A stretch of 64,000 nucleotides of DNA from Paenibacillus sp. J2TS4 (GCF_018403245.1 NZ_BOSH01000001.1:558001-622000); one strand, 5' to 3'. Numbered from the stretch's first letter, positions 16,769 to 26,502 are shown. Numbers and translations: made by a program. The notes: generated by a model not told the origin, from the letters alone.

Positions 16769-19700
16769 ATGAAAAAGCGAAAAGCACCGCCTTCCAGAAA
16801 ACGCGTTCGGGAACGCGGTACGTTCATTGACGCCAAACTGTCGGAGTTGAACTGGCTGGATGACGATCTACATCAAAGGGAAGAACGTCTACCGAAGGAA
16901 AAAACGGCAAAATCTGAAATTAAACGGATCAAGGAAAAGGAGGAATGGGCCCCAAAGAGCCGATTAGAGCTTCATAGAACGTTGCTGGAAAGGAATAAGG
17001 AGCGGATGGGTCATGTTCCCGTGCCCAGACCTCCCCAATATTCCGTTTCGCGCCAATCCGGACCGAAAGTGGAATCGTTCCAGTCTTTAGAGGCGGCAGA
17101 AGAAGAAAGGCCGGCTCCGGAAGAAACTCATTTCAATGACGAAAGAAGCTTAAACGAAGGAAACTACTTCGTTGAAAGGAAGCAATCTCCCGCTTCATCC
17201 CGGTTGGAGAGAGCGGCAGCCGAGGAGGAAAGGCTTACGAAGTCGGCTCCATCCTCCGATGCTAAGAAGACACGTCCTGCGGAGATCCGTCCGGATAAGT
17301 CCGCGGTATTGGAAAGAAAAGTGGAAATGCGGAATACTCCGGTTATCTATACCGACGATATTGTCGATGCGGCTATAACCGGGGAGAAAATCGCAGCTCA
17401 TGCCGTCGACTCCAGAAAGCTTAAGCCGGGAAGCGTCGTTACCGAAACGTTAGAAGATTATGCGGTCGTAGTCGAGAAGCTTGGGAACGGTGCGGTCACC
17501 GGAATTAAGCTGGCTGAGGGAGCGGTGGAAGAAAAGCATCTGGCCGAGCGATCTGTTTCTGGAAACAAGCTAAAGGATCAATCTATTTCCGGAGACAAGT
17601 TAATAGATAACAGCATTACCTCTGCCAAGCTGGCGGACAAAACGATTGACTCGATTAAAATTGCGGACGGATCCATTCTCGGCAAGCACCTTCATGCTCA
17701 GTCGATTTCGACCGAGCTTATTCAGGATCAGTCGATAACTTCGGATAAGATCAAGAGCGGGGCTATCCTGTCGATCAATCTGGGCAACCAAACGGTCAAT
17801 TCCGCCAAATTAACGGACGGATCGGTCACGACGGATAAACTGCGGGACGGTGCGGTCGTGTCCGAGAAAATCTGCCCTAACAGCATAACCTCCATTCACC
17901 TGCAAGGGGATTCGATCGAGAGCAGGCATATTCGGGACGGTTCCATTGGCACGGAACATCTGGCCGACGGCTCCGTCACCCCATCCAAGCTCAGCGATCA
18001 CGTGATCCAATCCTCTAATATCGCACCGCAATCGATCGGAACCTGGCATTTGCAGGAACAGTCGTTAACGAACGCTCACTTCAAGAAGGAATCGGTTGAT
18101 TCCGAGGTTCTCTCACCCGAATCGGTAACGGCCAGGCATATAGGAAATCAGCAGGTCGGGACAGAGCATTTGACTGATTTGTCAGTGACAGGCTCCAAGC
18201 TGGCGGAAGGCTCTGTGACAAGCGGCAAACTAGCGAATCAGGCCGTCGGAAGAGATAAGCTCGCTGACGGCTCGGTCGGTCCGAGCAAGCTCGCCTTCGA
18301 CTCGGTTCAGAGTGAGCATCTGACGGACGGTTGCGTCACACGGGAAAATATCGCTAATCAGGCCGTGGAGGCTCACCACTTAAATCGAAATTCCGTATCC
18401 GGACATCATATCCAGGATCGGGCGGTGGCCACTTCGATGATTATGAATGAAGCCGTCACCTCCCAGAAGCTCGCGCCGGGTTCTGTTACGAAGGATAAGC
18501 TGACCGAGGATTCGGTCGAAGGCATTCATATTGTTGCCGAGGCGATTCGCGGGTATCATTTGCCCGCCGATGTTATCCGTACGTATCATTTGGACAGCGA
18601 ATCGGTGAATGAGGAGAAGCTGGCCCCGGAGGCGGTCAATGGAAGCAAAATCCGCAAGCAGGCCATCAGTTCGCATCATTTGGCCGATGGAGCGGTTATA
18701 AGCGATAAAATTGGCAAACTGGCGATACGAAGCGAGCATCTTGCTGACCGGTCTGTTCTTACATCCCATCTCAGTCCTCAATCGATTGGTCCCGATCAGC
18801 TTCAGGAAAACAGCATAACCACTAATGCGATAAGAGACAGCAGCGTGACGACAGGCAAACTGGCTACCGGAAGTGTGACGAGCGACAAGCTGGATGTAGA
18901 GATTGTGACGGGAAAGCATATTAAACATGAGGCGATAACAGGGCGTCATATTCAGCAGGGAAGCATCCAAAGCCGGCATTTGGAGAAAGGAGCTATACTG
19001 CTGGACCATTTGGCCACACATAGTGTGGATGAAAGCAAGCTGAAGCCCGGCTCCATCCATGCGGAGCAATTGGCCGGAGCGGCAGTAACGTCCGAGAAGC
19101 TGGGGGCTGAATCCGTGTTAAGCGGACATATCGCCAAACGATCGGTGCAAACAGGGCATCTGGAGGAGAAGATTATCCGGCAGGAGCATCTGCAAAACGG
19201 CTCTGTGACTGAAGCGATTCTGCAAAACGACGCCGTGACCGGAAGTAAACTGGCCTCCGGGGCGGTTACCTCCGACAAGCTCGCTGAACAATCCGTCGGC
19301 GGAATCCATATCCAGGCTGAGGCGGTTGGACAGCGTCACATTGGGGATGAAATGATAGGCTTCCGCCACTTACAGAAAGGTGCCTTTACTTCGGATATCT
19401 TTACCGAACACGGAATAGACGGTGCCAAGGTGAGGCCTTTGACGATTGATACAGAGCAGCTTACCAACGGCTCGGTCACCGGGGATAAGCTGGCTCCGGG
19501 CTCGGTGCATGGAGTTCATTTAACCAGCCAGTCGGTGTTGGCCGAACATTTGGGAGGACGCATCATTGATTCCTCCCATATCAAGGACAATACGGTAAAT
19601 GGCTCGATGCTGCAAAATGAATCGGTCACCGAGGAGAAGCTGGCTCCGGGCTCTGTAACCGGCATTAGTATTGACGATGAAGCGATTGAGGGGAGACATC

Positions 19701-21664
19701 TCCGGCTGGAATCTATAGGTGAAGGCCATATCCGGGAAGGAGCGGTTGGCGCCCGTCATATCCAACCGGGAGGGCTGACCGGGGAACAGCTCGCTGCTGG
19801 GAGCATTGACGGATCGAAGCTACAACCGCAAAGTGTGAGTACCTCACATTTAGAGGAGCAGTCGGTAACCGGCGCCCAACTGGCGCCCGGCTCCGTCACC
19901 GCAGAACATCTGGAGCCACTCTCCATCCGCACGGAACATATGAATCCGGGGATTATCGTCGGCGAGCATATTCAGGCCGAAGCCGTTACCGGCACCCAAC
20001 TGGCGCCCGGCTCCGTCACCGCAGAGCATCTGGAGCCACTCTCTATCCTTACGGAACATATGAATCCGGGGATTATCGGTAGCGAGCATATTCAGGCCGA
20101 AGCCGTTACCGGCACCCAACTGGCGCCCGGCTCCGTCACCGCAGAACATCTGGAGCCACTCTCCATCCTTACGGACCATATGAATCCGGGGATTATCGGT
20201 AGCGAGCATATTCAGGCCGAAGCCGTTACCGGCACCCAACTAGCGCCCGGCTCCGTCACCGCAGAGCATCTGGAGCCACTCTCTATCCTTACGGAACATA
20301 TGAATCCGGGGATTATCGTCAGCGAGCATATTCAGGCCGAAGCCGTTACCGGCGCTCAACTGGCGCCCGGCTCCGTCACCGCAGAGCATCTGGAGCCACT
20401 CTCCATCCGTACGGAACATATGAATCCGGGGATTATCGTTAGCGAGCATATTCAGGCCGAAGCCGTTACCGGCGCTCAGTTGCAAAAGCATTCGATCACC
20501 GCGGATAAATTGGCGCCAGACTGTGTTACTTCGGAGGCGCTGGAAGAAGGAGCTGTCGGCAGCAAGCATATTAAGACGGATGCGATTCGCAGCTACCACA
20601 TTAACATTGGATCGATTCTTGGCCGCCACATTCAAACCGAAGCGATTCATGCACGCCATGTCAAGAAGGGAACCTTGACCTGGGATCATTTTGAGGTGCC
20701 GGGGGTTGACGCCTCGCAGATCCGGAATCTGAGCGTTGAGTCCAATCATATTATCAATGGATCGATAACGCACCATAAGCTGGCCGTCGACTCGGTCCAA
20801 AGCGAGCATATTGTGAACGAATCGGTATGTACCGAGCACATCGCCCCTCTGGCGGTGACGGAAGAATTGCTGGAGGACGGGGCAGTGACAGAGTCGAAAT
20901 TGGCGGAGGGCAGCGTTGGCGCGGCGCATATTCAATCCGGCAGTATTCAGCTGCACCATTTGGACCCGGAGCTGCTGGCCTGGCATCAAAGCCTGCAGGA
21001 GTTGCGGCAAGCCACGCTGGGGGCCCCATCGGAGCTGTCGAAGCCCACGGCTATGACGGCTCCGGAAGGCTCGATAGCTTCGCCCGAGTTGGCGGCTCCG
21101 GACGTTGCCGCGGAAACGGGAACGTCCGAACCGATGACGCAATCGGAAGTACCGGAAGCTCAGTCGGCCCGGAAAGGGAAAGCGGCCCAAGCCGAGGCCG
21201 TTCTGGGAGCAGAAGCTCTCACATCCGACCTTGAGCTCGAAGCGTCGGCAGCACCAACTGCATCTGCACAAACTGATGGTGTATTGGCCACTCCGACCTC
21301 TGCGGGAACGTTCGCGTCAGAGCCCGAGTTGGAAGCTGCGGCATCCGCGGCCGGCTCCGAGACATCCAGGGCTTCCTCGGAGCCGGAGGCTGGCTCTGCA
21401 CAAGCGACCGTAGCCTCTGTCCGGCAGCAATTCGGCGCGGCACCGTTTCATCTTGGGCTCGAAGAGGAAACGGTGGAGGTCGAGATTCAGCTCCCGGAGG
21501 CTTTTGCCAATGAAGCTTACGCGTTTGTAGCGATGACTAATCATTCCGCATGCTATGCGGTAATGAAGGAGCAGAAGGCCGATTGTGCGGTGATCGAGAT
21601 CGTTAGGGCGAAGCTTTGTCCCGGCTTTGACGGAATCGTCACCTGGATCGCCATCGGCCACTAA
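16769..21664 (+). CDS. Giant WIAG-tail repeat protein, probable spore-surface protein
   Basis: A 1,631-residue protein with four parts. Residues 1-190 are charged and Lys/Arg/Glu-rich without a signal peptide. Residues about 195-1400 are some 120 units of ten residues, typically xSVTxxKLAxG or xSIxxxHLxxx, with the Ile/Val and Leu spacing of a beta-structured fibre; five nearly identical 40-residue blocks lie at 19865-20464. Residues 1400-1560 are Ala/Glu/Ser/Pro-rich. The last 65 residues are a compact domain ending TWIAIGH, the WIAG-tail type known from Paenibacillus-like genomes. The ATG at 16769 has GAGAGGAG 7 bp upstream. A sigma-K-type promoter precedes it, so a coat or exosporium-like location is likely, and the surrounding glycosyltransferases may modify its many Ser/Thr. 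Confidence 0.8.
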   Translation: MKKRKAPPSRKRVRERGTFIDAKLSELNWLDDDLHQREERLPKEKTAKSEIKRIKEKEEWAPKSRLELHRTLLERNKERMGHVPVPRPPQYSVSRQSGPKVESFQSLEAAEEERPAPEETHFNDERSLNEGNYFVERKQSPASSRLERAAAEEERLTKSAPSSDAKKTRPAEIRPDKSAVLERKVEMRNTPVIYTDDIVDAAITGEKIAAHAVDSRKLKPGSVVTETLEDYAVVVEKLGNGAVTGIKLAEGAVEEKHLAERSVSGNKLKDQSISGDKLIDNSITSAKLADKTIDSIKIADGSILGKHLHAQSISTELIQDQSITSDKIKSGAILSINLGNQTVNSAKLTDGSVTTDKLRDGAVVSEKICPNSITSIHLQGDSIESRHIRDGSIGTEHLADGSVTPSKLSDHVIQSSNIAPQSIGTWHLQEQSLTNAHFKKESVDSEVLSPESVTARHIGNQQVGTEHLTDLSVTGSKLAEGSVTSGKLANQAVGRDKLADGSVGPSKLAFDSVQSEHLTDGCVTRENIANQAVEAHHLNRNSVSGHHIQDRAVATSMIMNEAVTSQKLAPGSVTKDKLTEDSVEGIHIVAEAIRGYHLPADVIRTYHLDSESVNEEKLAPEAVNGSKIRKQAISSHHLADGAVISDKIGKLAIRSEHLADRSVLTSHLSPQSIGPDQLQENSITTNAIRDSSVTTGKLATGSVTSDKLDVEIVTGKHIKHEAITGRHIQQGSIQSRHLEKGAILLDHLATHSVDESKLKPGSIHAEQLAGAAVTSEKLGAESVLSGHIAKRSVQTGHLEEKIIRQEHLQNGSVTEAILQNDAVTGSKLASGAVTSDKLAEQSVGGIHIQAEAVGQRHIGDEMIGFRHLQKGAFTSDIFTEHGIDGAKVRPLTIDTEQLTNGSVTGDKLAPGSVHGVHLTSQSVLAEHLGGRIIDSSHIKDNTVNGSMLQNESVTEEKLAPGSVTGISIDDEAIEGRHLRLESIGEGHIREGAVGARHIQPGGLTGEQLAAGSIDGSKLQPQSVSTSHLEEQSVTGAQLAPGSVTAEHLEPLSIRTEHMNPGIIVGEHIQAEAVTGTQLAPGSVTAEHLEPLSILTEHMNPGIIGSEHIQAEAVTGTQLAPGSVTAEHLEPLSILTDHMNPGIIGSEHIQAEAVTGTQLAPGSVTAEHLEPLSILTEHMNPGIIVSEHIQAEAVTGAQLAPGSVTAEHLEPLSIRTEHMNPGIIVSEHIQAEAVTGAQLQKHSITADKLAPDCVTSEALEEGAVGSKHIKTDAIRSYHINIGSILGRHIQTEAIHARHVKKGTLTWDHFEVPGVDASQIRNLSVESNHIINGSITHHKLAVDSVQSEHIVNESVCTEHIAPLAVTEELLEDGAVTESKLAEGSVGAAHIQSGSIQLHHLDPELLAWHQSLQELRQATLGAPSELSKPTAMTAPEGSIASPELAAPDVAAETGTSEPMTQSEVPEAQSARKGKAAQAEAVLGAEALTSDLELEASAAPTASAQTDGVLATPTSAGTFASEPELEAAASAAGSETSRASSEPEAGSAQATVASVRQQFGAAPFHLGLEEETVEVEIQLPEAFANEAYAFVAMTNHSACYAVMKEQKADCAVIEIVRAKLCPGFDGIVTWIAIGH
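19865..20464 (+). repeat. Five tandem 120-bp repeats inside the WIAG-tail gene
   Basis: Units start at 19865, 19985, 20105, 20225 and 20345, with a sixth, partial unit from 20465. They differ by only a few bases each, whereas the other coding repeats have diverged, so this block was amplified recently. Each unit encodes 40 residues (four ten-residue turns). Copy number could vary among strains. Confidence 0.9.
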
Positions 21665-21680
21665 GTGAAGACGTAAAGAA

Positions 21681-21716
21681 ACGACGCCCACAAGAAATAG
21701 GGGGCGTCGTTTTTTG
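21681..21716 (+). terminator. Terminator after the WIAG-tail gene
   Basis: ACGACGCCC pairs with GGGCGTCGT across a short A-rich loop and is followed by TTTTT. It lies 17 bp after the stop codon. Confidence 0.85.
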
Positions 21717-21839
21717 ACGATTGAACCGTTATGCATTCATAAGGGTGAATATGCATCTATTTTCTATATTTTTTACCGACCTAACGCTTTGTGAACTTCA
21801 CAGAAGAATAATAGAAACATGACTGGCTCAGTATTATTT

Positions 21840-22337
21840 TTACGCCTGATCATTGACCCCCTGCTCTTTATCCAATTTCCGGTATTGCAGCAGCATGGCG
21901 GTTCTCCATGGAAGCAGCATGCCAAACGCCAGAATGAAGAAGATTCCTGCGCTCTGCGAAATAGTAATATACTGTTCCAATATGTCGTGCAGAAGGGTGC
22001 GGACCAGAAGCAGGACAATGATGACGACTATAAACATGCTGGAACGTTTCAAGTAAATGTCGTTTCCTATACGGTGGAATTTCGAAGTCCGGATGAGCGG
22101 GTAGGCAAAAACCCCCGCTCCAATCAAGAAAGCGGCCGCAGCCCAAGACCAGGGGACACGGAATACCGGAGCTAGGAACATGAAAAAGCCCGTAGCCATA
22201 CCTATAGGAGGCATAATAATTTTTTTTAACGATGTCGGTTTATGGGCTGCCCTTAGTCGCAGGAAGATGACCGCACTTCCCGCTAATAACGAAATGAGAA
22301 TAGATAATATCTGCGTTGAAATCAGAGCCTTGGACAT
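21840..22337 (-). CDS. ccdC: CcdC-family membrane protein
   Basis: A 165-residue protein with five hydrophobic segments separated by short charged loops, including IIMPPIGMATGFFMFLAP and FILAFGMLLPWRTA. Length and layout fit the CcdC/YneJ family (DUF1453), found near cytochrome c maturation genes in Bacillus; its own function is unclear even there. ATG at 22337 or GTG at 22340 can both use the GGAG upstream. It stands alone here, convergent with the WIAG-tail gene. Confidence 0.7.
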   Translation of the reverse strand: MSKALISTQILSILISLLAGSAVIFLRLRAAHKPTSLKKIIMPPIGMATGFFMFLAPVFRVPWSWAAAAFLIGAGVFAYPLIRTSKFHRIGNDIYLKRSSMFIVVIIVLLLVRTLLHDILEQYITISQSAGIFFILAFGMLLPWRTAMLLQYRKLDKEQGVNDQA

Positions 22338-22699
22338 CACATATCACTCCCTAAACAAGATTGTGCAAGCAGATGATTCGAGTAAAGGAGCACTCATGGA
22401 TTTGACGCTTGCCTCACCCAGCGCGAGTTGGTCACTGCATGAGGATGGTCAGGTCCCGTGTATAATCATTAAGTGGATGAAGGGCCGTAAAATGAATAAT
22501 TGCCCACCCTATTATTGTATCTAATATTAAGTGCATCTTCAAAATCCCCCCGTTATGCAACTTGAGTGATCGAACGAATCCCCGGACTCCTTTTCCCTAA
22601 ATCTCTTTTCCATCTCCCCCCTATTATCTGCCCATCGTTAATTGCTGGCGTGGAAACAGGATTCGATGTTATTCACGCCTGCTTGTATCTACCCGTTTA
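22338..22699. other. Intergenic region without recognised content
   Basis: About 360 bp between the divergent ccdC start and the decayed FnIII gene. No convincing gene, promoter or hairpin was seen. Confidence 0.5.
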
Positions 22700-23180
22700 A
22701 GGGGATTCATGGGTGGGAACCGTATCCGCTCCGGGAGCGGGACAAGCGGACACACGGTATACAGTGAACGGCCTTTCCCCTGCATTAACCTACGAGTTCA
22801 GGGTAGAAGCTGCCGACGCAACAGGCAACTGGACGAATAATGGTCCGCAGGTCCGTGTGACGACAACGGGGCAAAAAGACGAGGAGCCGCCCAAGGTATT
22901 GCCTGGAAGCCGGATCGAGCTGGCGGATAAAGTCAATACAACATGGCTTACGATACGATGGTCGGCAGCCACCGATAATATAGGGGTAAAAAAGTATCTT
23001 ATTTATGTTAATGGGGAATTAAAAGGGACAAACTCAAGTAACGGATTCTTCCTCTGGAACAACGTATACAGCAACAGGCCTGTCGTTTGAAACGGCATAC
23101 ACCTTTGAGGTGGAAGCGGTGGATGCTGCCGGCCATACGACGAGGTATCCGAAGTCCCTAAGAGGCAAGAGGAGAAAGCG
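22700..23180 (+). pseudogene. Decayed fibronectin type III protein
   Basis: Remains of at least two FnIII modules. One frame reads YTVNGLSPALTYEFRVEAAD, then a Pro-rich joint and WLTIRWSAATDNIGVKKYLI. Near 23043 the reading breaks; the continuation ATGLSFETAYTFEVEAVDAA is in another frame. A one-base indel explains this. There is no ribosome-binding site or real start, so the 5' part is lost as well. Functional versions are extracellular chitinase- or glycanase-type proteins of Paenibacillus. The gene's own terminator remains at 23183. Confidence 0.75.
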
Positions 23181-23182
23181 TT

Positions 23183-23213
23183 CAGCCGGGGAGCTTATTC
23201 CCCGGCTGCTTTT
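23183..23213 (+). terminator. Terminator after the FnIII pseudogene
   Basis: CAGCCGGGGA pairs perfectly with TCCCCGGCTG (10 bp, 6-nt loop), followed by CTTTT. Confidence 0.8.
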
Positions 23214-23406
23214 GCTCTTCTGGGATCACATTGTGATAAGAGGCAATAAACTTTTATAATGTTCTAATCTATACGTCTAGCCAGGTTAGGCATTTTCCGC
23301 TTTTTCACCAATCAGAGAGCGCCAGTTGTACAAGTGCCGTTACATAACAAGCACGGATACATACAATGGGAAGGAAGTCAAGGCTTAAACTCGGGAGATG
23401 GTATAA

Positions 23407-24189
23407 ATGGCCGTTGATGAGAGCTGCCGGCATACCGTCGTGGAACGGCTCTGTCTGGATTCCGGTAAACCGAAAGTTTCTGTTATTATTCCAGTTATGA
23501 ATGAAAGGCGGACGCTCGCTTCCGTCATCCGTCAGGCTCGCAAGGTACACCCGCAGACGGAAGTTATTGTTGTAGCAAATGGTTGTAAAGACGGCTCCGA
23601 TCGAATTGCCTCTAGAATGGGAACCCGTGTCATCCGTTTTCCCCGGCCTTTAGGTCATGACGTCGGTAGAAGCATCGGCGCTAGAGCGGCCGAAGGAGAT
23701 ATACTGCTTTTTATGGACGGGGATATTATCATTCCGGTTGGACAACTGAGAACTTTCATATCGGCTATCGAGCAAGGGACTGACATTGCATTAAACAGCT
23801 ATATAGGTCCAGTTAACCATCGCCGGATTCATCCCGTTGTCTTATCAAAACACGCATTGAATATCATTCTGGGAAAGCCGGAGCTTTCCGGAGCGTCTCT
23901 AACGACTACACCGCATGCTATGAGCAGGAAGGCGTTAGAATGGATAGGAGCCGAGAATCTGTGCGTCCCGCCGCTGGCTCAGGCCATAGCGGTTCATAAA
24001 GGCTTGCAGCTGCAAACCGTCCGTTATGTGAGGGTGGGAAAAAACAATCCTAACAAACAAAGGAAGCATTCCGTAAAATCGTTAATCGTAGGAGATCATC
24101 TCGAGGCGATTAGTTGGTATTTATGGAATGGTTTTTCTCCAGGAAAATCGGACGTTTACGATTCCGGTTTGAGTGAGGGGTTGAGATGA
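23407..24189 (+). CDS. GT2-like glycosyltransferase
   Basis: A 260-residue GT-A protein. VSVIIPVMNERRTL, VIVVANGCKDGSDRIA, GHDVGRSIGARAA and the intact metal site FMDGDIII are in the expected order. It belongs with the proteins at 14504-15409 and 24186-25145, sharing TPHAMSRKALEWIG and VGDHLEAI-type segments, but lacks their basic N-terminal extension. GGGAGATGG precedes the ATG. CATACAAT at 23360-23367 fits a sigma-E -10 box, though no matching -35 was found. Its end overlaps the next start by 4 bp (ATGA). Confidence 0.75.
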   Translation: MAVDESCRHTVVERLCLDSGKPKVSVIIPVMNERRTLASVIRQARKVHPQTEVIVVANGCKDGSDRIASRMGTRVIRFPRPLGHDVGRSIGARAAEGDILLFMDGDIIIPVGQLRTFISAIEQGTDIALNSYIGPVNHRRIHPVVLSKHALNIILGKPELSGASLTTTPHAMSRKALEWIGAENLCVPPLAQAIAVHKGLQLQTVRYVRVGKNNPNKQRKHSVKSLIVGDHLEAISWYLWNGFSPGKSDVYDSGLSEGLR

Positions 24190-25145
24190 GAAACAGAATT
24201 CGATCTCGGAAATCAAGACGTCGTTCTAGCTATTCATGGGCTTCAAAGAAGCAAAGCGGGCGTATACGCCGCCGCGGTTCCTTAAGGTTGGGGAGGCCCG
24301 GACTAAGGCGGAAACATAGCTCCGTTCGCCGTTCGCGAAGATTTGCGCTGCAAAGCCGAACAAAGCGGGCGGGCAACGCTGCTCTGCAGAGCAGCGTTGC
24401 TTCTTCGCATCATTGGGAGGCGATGGGACGCACTGCGGCCGTCCTAAGTATCTCTGGACATCATCCGCTCCTTCACTCTGTGCTTGATGAACTGCAAAAG
24501 CTTTCATTAAACGAAATCATCCTTGTGCTTCGGTGTAAGGATGATGCCCTGTCCGCACGGCTGCTCAGTCATTCCTCTAGCCCCGTTATTGTATGTGAGG
24601 AGTTGGAGAATGATGATCAGGCTCGAGCGGCTGGCGCAAGAATCAGCTCTTCGGATATTATTCTCTTCCTCTACCCCGACCGGGTTATTCCAGCGGATCA
24701 TCTCGTTCAATTAATTTTCGTGATAGCGAGCGGGGCTGATCTGGCCTTGCGAGACCGAAATCGATCGGCTTTCCACCGTCCATTTCATATACGGAATGAG
24801 GATACAGTCATACGGGAATTCGTCCGCATGACACTCGGGCGTAAGGACATAGAAGCCCATACGCTGTCTGTCCTCCCTTATGCTCTCTCCCGTACGGCTG
24901 TGGAACGAATTGGATATGATCGTTTGGCGGAACCCTTTCATGCTTTGACGGATGCTATTCGATTGGAAATGAACATTCAGTCCCTCGCCTCCGATGGCCT
25001 TCCCCAAATTTCGGAAGAGAAACAGGGGGAACTGCGAATTAACGGCTTGTTGGCAAGTCTGCGGGCAGCTATGGACCTTAGGGGTCCCCGCCTCCGTTTC
25101 CGGGACTCGGTCCGTCTAAGGAGGTACACGAGAGGAGAATCGTAA
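24186..25145 (+). CDS. Degenerate GT2-like protein with Arg-rich N-terminus
   Basis: A 319-residue paralogue of the preceding protein. The first 65 residues are Arg/Ser/Lys-rich. The remainder keeps the fold landmarks (AAVLSISGHHPLL, EIILVLRCKDDALSA, SSDIILFLYPDRVIPADHL, LSRTAVERIG) but the DxD site has become YPDR, and the GHDVGR segment is replaced by NDDQAR. It may therefore be a pseudoenzyme with a scaffold role, or use another metal site. It is translationally coupled to the active paralogue. No frameshift or stop interrupts it. Confidence 0.65.
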   Translation: MRNRIRSRKSRRRSSYSWASKKQSGRIRRRGSLRLGRPGLRRKHSSVRRSRRFALQSRTKRAGNAALQSSVASSHHWEAMGRTAAVLSISGHHPLLHSVLDELQKLSLNEIILVLRCKDDALSARLLSHSSSPVIVCEELENDDQARAAGARISSSDIILFLYPDRVIPADHLVQLIFVIASGADLALRDRNRSAFHRPFHIRNEDTVIREFVRMTLGRKDIEAHTLSVLPYALSRTAVERIGYDRLAEPFHALTDAIRLEMNIQSLASDGLPQISEEKQGELRINGLLASLRAAMDLRGPRLRFRDSVRLRRYTRGES

Positions 25146-25372
25146 TCATAATGACCAACATCGTTGCAGCTTATTGGATGAACGATTTTCCCCGGATATT
25201 TTTCTCTACTATTCTATGAGTCTTATCTACGAAAAATTCCTGCCATTTGCCAATCTTTCTCTCGTTTTTACTAAGATGGATTCTGGTATCGGGAAAGCTT
25301 ATCTCATAAATTGGAACGGGGTGTTCCGATCATTCCTATCATTACCGCTTTAGGGAGAGGAGAGAACTGCGA

Positions 25373-26404
25373 ATGAAGGTCGTCATCATGGCCGGAGGCA
25401 AAGGAACCCGTTTCTGGCCGAGAAGCGTGGAGCGCAAGCCAAAGCAGTTTCTATCCCTGACCTCACAAGATACGATGCTGCAGATTACGTACGGACGATT
25501 TCGAAATTGGCTTCGGGGGGAAAGCATCTACGTCGTTACGACGAAAGCTTATCGCTCCCTGGTGGAGGAACAGCTTCCGGATTTGCCCGCAGATCATATT
25601 ATCGAGGAGCCCACTCCTCGGGATACAGGGCCATGTCTCGCCTTAACGGCGAACTATTTTCTTAGGAGCAATGATGACGAAGTGATAGTGACCGCCCCGT
25701 CCGATCAATATATTCCCGATGACGAAGCCTTGATGCAAGCGTTGTGGAAGGCTGAGGAAAAAGCGGGTAACGACCTGGCAATTGTTACTCTAGGTGTCGT
25801 GCCGACAAGAGCGGAGACCGGGTATGGTTATATTGAGGCTGAAGAAGGTTCAGACGGGACCATCCGACCCGTTCGGAGATTTATCGAGAAGCCTTCACAG
25901 AAGAAAGCTCGAAAGTTGATTCTTTTACCCAATATATATTGGAACAGCGGAATCTTCATCTGGAAGCCCTCTACGATCGCCTACTATATGAAGCTCTATC
26001 AGAATTCGATCTGGGAGGGGATCAATTTGCCCGGGGATGAATGGAAGGAAGGTTATTCTGAACTCCCCAAAATTTCGATTGATTATGCGGTCTTGGAAAA
26101 AGCTGAAACGATCTGGACCGTTCCGGTCAACTTTGAGTGGGATGATGTCGGTTTATGGACGTCTTTGGAAAGAATCCGCGGCAAGGACCAATTCGGCAAT
26201 ATGGCGGATGGACGAATCTATTTTCTCCACTCGTTCAACAACATCGTCTACGCCGACAAGCAAAAAACAGCCGTCATTGGAGTGGCGGATCTTATCATCG
26301 TGTCGACGGAGGAAGGGCTCTTGATTTGTCATAAATCCAACGAACAGCTCATCAAAAAGGTGCTTGAGCAATGGGAACGTGAAAAAGAAAGCGAGAAAAA
26401 ATGA
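25373..26404 (+). CDS. manC: Mannose-1-phosphate guanylyltransferase
   Basis: A 343-residue single-domain nucleotidyltransferase. MAGGKGTRFWPRS is the GTP-binding loop, VTAPSDQYI the metal/substrate region, ETGYGYIE and FIEKPSQKKA the sugar-binding loops, and NVEWDDVGLW-like sequence (NFEWDDVGLW) the C-terminal signature. It should make GDP-mannose from mannose-1-phosphate and GTP. The isomerase domain of type II enzymes is absent. GAGAGGAGAG precedes the ATG. Its place beside glycosyltransferases suggests that GDP-mannose feeds the spore-surface glycan. Mannose specificity versus a related hexose-1-phosphate is inferred from motifs. Confidence 0.85.
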   Translation: MKVVIMAGGKGTRFWPRSVERKPKQFLSLTSQDTMLQITYGRFRNWLRGESIYVVTTKAYRSLVEEQLPDLPADHIIEEPTPRDTGPCLALTANYFLRSNDDEVIVTAPSDQYIPDDEALMQALWKAEEKAGNDLAIVTLGVVPTRAETGYGYIEAEEGSDGTIRPVRRFIEKPSQKKARKLILLPNIYWNSGIFIWKPSTIAYYMKLYQNSIWEGINLPGDEWKEGYSELPKISIDYAVLEKAETIWTVPVNFEWDDVGLWTSLERIRGKDQFGNMADGRIYFLHSFNNIVYADKQKTAVIGVADLIIVSTEEGLLICHKSNEQLIKKVLEQWEREKESEKK

Positions 26405-26474
26405 AAGCTATGACTTCCGAAAATATAAGGATTTGTAAAATTTATAAATTAAAAGTCGTGACGGTAATTCTTTA

Positions 26475-26502
26475 ACCTTTATTTTGGAATGTTCATATGA
26501 TA
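26475..26502 (+). promoter_or_regulatory. Sigma-K-type promoter of the small-protein operon
   Basis: AACC (26474-26477), a 16-bp spacer and CATATGATA (26494-26502) match mACm and CATAnnnTA with no mismatch at the conserved positions. The ATG of the first small gene is 27 bp downstream. Confidence 0.65.

Noticed and set aside
19865..20464. CRISPR-like periodicity
   Set aside because: Units are directly adjacent without unique spacers, are in frame, and encode protein; no cas genes are present.
18380..21271. Long minus-strand frames, including one of 343 codons, opposite the WIAG-tail repeats
   Set aside because: They arise from the repeated codon pattern of the plus-strand gene, have no ribosome-binding sites and give low-complexity products.
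23360..23367. CATACAAT as a sigma-E promoter of the GT2 gene at 23407
   Set aside because: No acceptable -35 at 16-18 bp; one short box is too likely by chance to list as a feature.
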